From Hyphomicrobiales bacterium (lineage in GTDB: Bacteria > Pseudomonadota > Alphaproteobacteria > Rhizobiales > Xanthobacteraceae): 7,991 nucleotides of DNA. Below are positions 6,046 through 7,991 of the stretch, piece by piece (within the stretch, counting starts at the first letter, position 1; every line of letters starts with the position of its first letter). The DNA is taken from assembly GCA_003133345.1 (NCBI GenBank), contig PKXB01000170.1, forward strand, positions 36,210-44,200, in the 5' to 3' direction. The notes beneath the pieces are model-generated. The model worked only from the letters and a program-made list of their open reading frames with translations, was not told where the DNA came from and did not search any database. The translations under genes were made by a program, and so were the position numbers.

Positions 6046-6857
6046 GTCGGACCGCGCGTCACTTTCGGCGCGCGCTTCTCGAGAAAATCCTTGAGCCGCG
6101 CCTTCGCCTCGCCGTCCGCCTGGGCGATCGACGACATCAGAGCCTCCACTGCATAGCCGCTCGCCGGGTCCATTTCGGCGATGCGCGGCAGCGCGTGCAT
6201 GACCGCAAAGTTAGTGAGCGGCGCATTGCCGGCGATGCGAGCCGCGAGTTCGAGCCCCTTGGCGAAGCCCTTGCCGGAGTCCACCAAATAAGTGGTGAGC
6301 CCCATGGCCTGGCCTTCCTCGGCCGAATAAGTGCGGCCGGTGAGCATCATGTCCATCATGCGCGCGACGCCGATCAGCCGCGGCAGCCGCACCGAGCCGC
6401 CGCCGCCGACATAGATGCCGCGGCTGCCCTCCGGCAGCGCGTAATAGGCCGAGCGCTCGGCTACGCGCACATGCGCGGCGGCTGCGAGCTCCAGCCCACC
6501 GCCGACCACCGCGCCATGCAGAACCGCCACCACCGGCACCTTGCCGAACTGGATCGTGTCGAAGGCGCGGTGCCACAGCCTGGAATGGGCGATGCCCTGC
6601 TTGATGTCGCGCTCTTCCAGCTCGCTCAAGTCGAGCCCGGCGGAAAAATGTTCGCCTTCGCCATGCAGCAGCACGGCGCCGATGCCGTCCGGCAATGATG
6701 TAAAGAAGGTCTCGATGCCGATGATGGTCTCATCGTCCAGCGCATTGCGCTTGTGCGCCCGCTTGAGCCGCAGGATGGCAACGTCGCCCTGCCGTTCCGC
6801 ATGCAGCGAAGCAGGCAGCGTGATGTCGAGACGGCCTGAGCGGGAATCGTCTTTCAC
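6042..6857 (-). CDS. Crotonase-family enoyl-CoA hydratase
   Basis: This crotonase-fold protein of 271 residues heads the operon and is expected to hydrate an unsaturated acyl-CoA. The first oxyanion-hole segment is HFSAGLDLSEL (70-80). The second is HGAVVGGGLELAAAAHVRVA (114-133), with Gly120 at the oxyanion position. Glu123 and Glu143 (ALPEGSRGIYVGGGG) match the two catalytic glutamates of mitochondrial enoyl-CoA hydratase (Glu144 and Glu164). I see no likeness to hydroxycinnamoyl-CoA hydratase-lyase beyond the fold, so a plain hydratase is favoured over vanillin-forming cleavage. The start is a GTG at 6857, supported by AAGGAG 9 nt upstream. Its stop overlaps the ligase ATG. The reading that it hydrates feruloyl- or coumaroyl-CoA rests on coupling to the ligase; isomerase or other crotonase chemistry is possible. 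Confidence 0.88.
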   Translation of the reverse strand: MKDDSRSGRLDITLPASLHAERQGDVAILRLKRAHKRNALDDETIIGIETFFTSLPDGIGAVLLHGEGEHFSAGLDLSELEERDIKQGIAHSRLWHRAFDTIQFGKVPVVAVLHGAVVGGGLELAAAAHVRVAERSAYYALPEGSRGIYVGGGGSVRLPRLIGVARMMDMMLTGRTYSAEEGQAMGLTTYLVDSGKGFAKGLELAARIAGNAPLTNFAVMHALPRIAEMDPASGYAVEALMSSIAQADGEAKARLKDFLEKRAPKVTRGPT

Positions 6858-6972
6858 TGCGGCGCTCTCCTTATTCCAGCTCTAAAACGGGGTTGCCCAA
6901 CCGCGTATCTGCCATTTGACCCTGTCCTTGGCGAGCCGTAAATACGGTGCCACAACCGGGAAGCAGTACCGC
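6858..6972. promoter_or_regulatory. Divergent promoter region between enzyme operon and CoA-transferase gene
   Basis: These 115 bp must hold promoters for both directions. On the plus strand TTGACC (6916-6921) and TAAATA (6939-6944), 17 bp apart, make a fair sigma-70-type pair about 29 bp before the CoA-transferase ATG. On the minus strand I see only the AAGGAG ribosome site of the crotonase and no convincing promoter. Two short inverted repeats are present: GGTTG-CC-CAACC (6891-6902) and CCGTA-AA-TACGG (6936-6947). The second overlaps the plus-strand -10 and could be an operator. The 20-bp palindrome beside marR is not repeated here. Confidence 0.45.
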
Positions 6973-7833
6973 ATGGCGCGTATTTCGTCGCTCGCCGAAG
7001 CCATCCAAGCCGCTGTTCGCGACGGCGACACGGTGGCGCTGGAAGGCTTTACGCACCTTATTCCGCATGCCGCCGGTCACGAAATCATCCGCCAGGGCCG
7101 CAAGCGTCTCACCTTGATCCGCATGACGCCGGACCTCATCTACGACCAGCTCATCGGCATGGGCTGCGTCGACAGGCTGGTCTTTTCATGGGGTGGCAAT
7201 CCGGGCGTCGGCTCGCTGCACCGTTTCCGCGACGCCGTGGAAAACGGCTGGCCGCAAAAGCTCGAACTGGAAGAGCATTCGCATGCCGCCATGGCCAATG
7301 CCTATGAGGCCGGCGCGGCCGGGCTGCCTTGCGCCATTTTCCGCGGCTATATCGGCGGCGACCTGCCGAAGGTGAATGCCAAGATCAAGCGGGTGACCTG
7401 CCCTTTCACCGGCGAGGAGCTGGCGGCGATCCCGGCGCACCGGCCGGACGTGGCGGTGATCCACGCCCAGCGCGCCGATAGAGCCGGCAATGTGCTGATC
7501 GAGGGCGTGCTCGGCGTGCAGAAGGAAGCCGTGCTCGCCGCCAAACGTTCGGTGGTGACGGTGGAGGAGATCGTGGATGATCTCGGGGGCCGCAGCCTCA
7601 ATGCGGTGATATTGCCGCACTGGACGATTGGCCACGTCGTCGAGGTTCCGGGCGGCGCGTTTCCGTCCTATGCGCAGGGCTATTACCCGCGCCACAACAG
7701 GTTCTACAAGGCATGGGACGCCATCGCGCGCGAGCGCGATTCGTTCCTGGCCTGGATGAAGAGCAACGTGCTGGAGCAAGGCCCCGAGGCCTTTGCCGTG
7801 CATGCGCGCAAACATCGCGCGGCGGCGGAGTAA
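6973..7833 (+). CDS. CoA-transferase subunit A (long type; 3-oxoadipate/glutaconate CoA-transferase alpha family)
   Basis: This is the alpha subunit of a class I CoA-transferase, which moves CoA between carboxylic acids and needs a beta subunit that normally carries the catalytic glutamate. The 286-residue product opens with SLAEAIQAAVRDGDTVALEG, has the CoA-binding GFTHLIPHAAGHEIIRQ stretch, then RMTPDLIYDQLIGMGC, FSWGGNPGVGSLHRFRDAV, TCPFTGEELAAIPAHRPDVAVIHAQ and the tail EVPGGAFPSYAQGYY. I recognise these as the long alpha-type subunit found in aromatic-degradation clusters, often annotated as 3-oxoadipate or glutaconate CoA-transferase. Length fits the long type; short PcaI proteins are about 230 residues. 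The ATG at 6973 has GGGAAG 9 nt upstream; an upstream in-frame TTG at 6916 would add 19 residues unlike the family and fall on the putative -35. A partner subunit should follow beyond the repeat at 7860-7964. The substrate is unknown. Confidence 0.88.
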   Translation: MARISSLAEAIQAAVRDGDTVALEGFTHLIPHAAGHEIIRQGRKRLTLIRMTPDLIYDQLIGMGCVDRLVFSWGGNPGVGSLHRFRDAVENGWPQKLELEEHSHAAMANAYEAGAAGLPCAIFRGYIGGDLPKVNAKIKRVTCPFTGEELAAIPAHRPDVAVIHAQRADRAGNVLIEGVLGVQKEAVLAAKRSVVTVEEIVDDLGGRSLNAVILPHWTIGHVVEVPGGAFPSYAQGYYPRHNRFYKAWDAIARERDSFLAWMKSNVLEQGPEAFAVHARKHRAAAE

Positions 7834-7859
7834 TGACGATGGCGAATACTCTCTTCCTC

Positions 7860-7964
7860 GTCATTCCGGGGCCGGCCGAAGGCCGGAACCCGGAATCCAG
7901 CGGCGAACTCGGCATGTGTTTCTGGATTCCGGGTTCGCTCGCTTTGCTCGCGCCCCGGAATGAC
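7860..7964. repeat. 105-bp nested palindromic intergenic repeat (REP/BIME-like)
   Basis: Outer arms GTCATTCCGGGGC (7860-7872) and GCCCCGGAATGAC (7952-7964) are perfect 13-bp complements. Inside are a hairpin CCGGCC-GAA-GGCCGG (7872-7886) and a second perfect 15-bp pair, GAACCCGGAATCCAG (7886-7900) with CTGGATTCCGGGTTC (7922-7936). The 7937-7951 stretch holds GCTCGC twice around TTT. The whole could fold into a three-way or cruciform structure on either strand. I associate this sequence type with dispersed intergenic elements in Bradyrhizobium/Rhodopseudomonas relatives. It lies in the 153-bp gap after CoA-transferase subunit A, where it may act as a terminator or RNA-stability element between that gene and the next. 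The pairing is seen; the dispersal is from memory. Confidence 0.85.
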
Positions 7965-7986
7965 AAGAATTGGAACTGAGGTACCG

Positions 7987-7991
7987 ATGGC
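7987..7991 (+). CDS. Probable start of next gene (edge fragment), perhaps CoA-transferase subunit B
   Basis: An ATG at 7987 is preceded by GAGG (7978-7981) with 5-nt spacing, a good ribosome site on the same strand as CoA-transferase subunit A. Only five bases of the gene are in the window. Alpha subunits of this family are nearly always followed by their beta subunit, so that is the expected product, but nothing of the protein can be read. Confidence 0.4.

Noticed and set aside
4363..6156. A 597-codon open frame on the plus strand, antisense to the ligase gene
   Set aside because: The translation is rich in Arg, His, Gln and Asp with no recognisable domain, while the opposite strand encodes a complete feruloyl-CoA synthase-type ligase. 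Long antisense frames are expected in GC-rich coding DNA.
6042..6857. Crotonase as feruloyl-CoA hydratase-lyase (vanillin-forming)
   Set aside because: The context is tempting, but the protein has the two glutamates of ordinary enoyl-CoA hydratases and lacks the hydratase-lyase signature stretches I know, such as the FGGGFSPLVACD region.
6916..6972. Upstream TTG start for CoA-transferase subunit A adding 19 residues
   Set aside because: The extension does not look like the family N-terminus, TTG starts are rare, and the TTG coincides with the best -35 candidate. The ATG at 6973 has a ribosome site and family-like beginning.
7839..7979. Small open frame after CoA-transferase subunit A beginning MANTLFLVIPGPAEGRNPE
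   Set aside because: Nearly all of it is the translated palindromic repeat (WIPGSLALLAPRNDK is the repeat's other arm). Such peptides appear wherever this repeat occurs, and no independent coding evidence is seen.
1..7991. CRISPR array, tRNA, rRNA, insertion sequence or phage genes
   Set aside because: I found no regularly spaced direct repeats, cloverleaf-like sequence, transposase or phage protein. Apart from the palindromic intergenic repeats, the window is metabolic and transport genes.

Overview
The window is GC-rich (clearly above 60% by eye) and densely packed. Its protein families and repeats suggest an alphaproteobacterium of the Bradyrhizobium/Rhodopseudomonas/Xanthobacteraceae part of Hyphomicrobiales. 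Supporting points are the TRAP transporter next to aromatic acyl-CoA genes, and intergenic palindromes of the 'TCATTCCGGGG...GAACCCGGAATCCAG' and 'GTCGTCC...GGACGAC' type that I associate with that group. The taxonomic call is inference.

Layout. (1) Positions 1-2203, minus strand: a TRAP uptake system in the order dctP (binding protein), dctQ (small permease), dctM (large permease, cut by the window edge). A strong stem-loop followed by a short U-run lies between dctP and dctQ. (2) Positions 2204-2346: a divergent control region with a perfect 20-bp palindrome, the likely operator of the marR gene that follows on the plus strand (2347-2844). (3) Positions 2845-2884: a hairpin between the convergent ends of marR and the enzyme operon. 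(4) Positions 6857-2885, minus strand: a four-gene operon for crotonase-family hydratase, feruloyl-CoA synthase-type ligase, short-chain dehydrogenase and 4-hydroxybenzoyl-CoA thioesterase-like protein. The crotonase and ligase genes overlap by an ATGA and the other junctions are 3-23 bp. (5) Positions 6858-6972: a second divergent promoter region. (6) Positions 6973-7833, plus strand: a long-type CoA-transferase subunit A. It is followed by a 105-bp palindromic repeat and, at the window edge, what looks like the start of the next gene.

How the parts fit. The operon reads as a CoA-dependent beta-oxidative route for hydroxycinnamic acids such as ferulate or p-coumarate. The ligase activates the acid, the crotonase hydrates the side chain, the dehydrogenase oxidises the 3-hydroxyacyl-CoA, a thiolase not in this window would release acetyl-CoA, and the thioesterase would free the aromatic acid (vanillate or 4-hydroxybenzoate). 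The TRAP system could import the substrate and the MarR protein could sense it or its CoA ester. The CoA-transferase could act lower in the pathway, for example on 3-oxoadipate. Family assignments rest on visible motifs. The pathway, substrates and regulation are inference. No gap without a gene exceeds about 155 bp.
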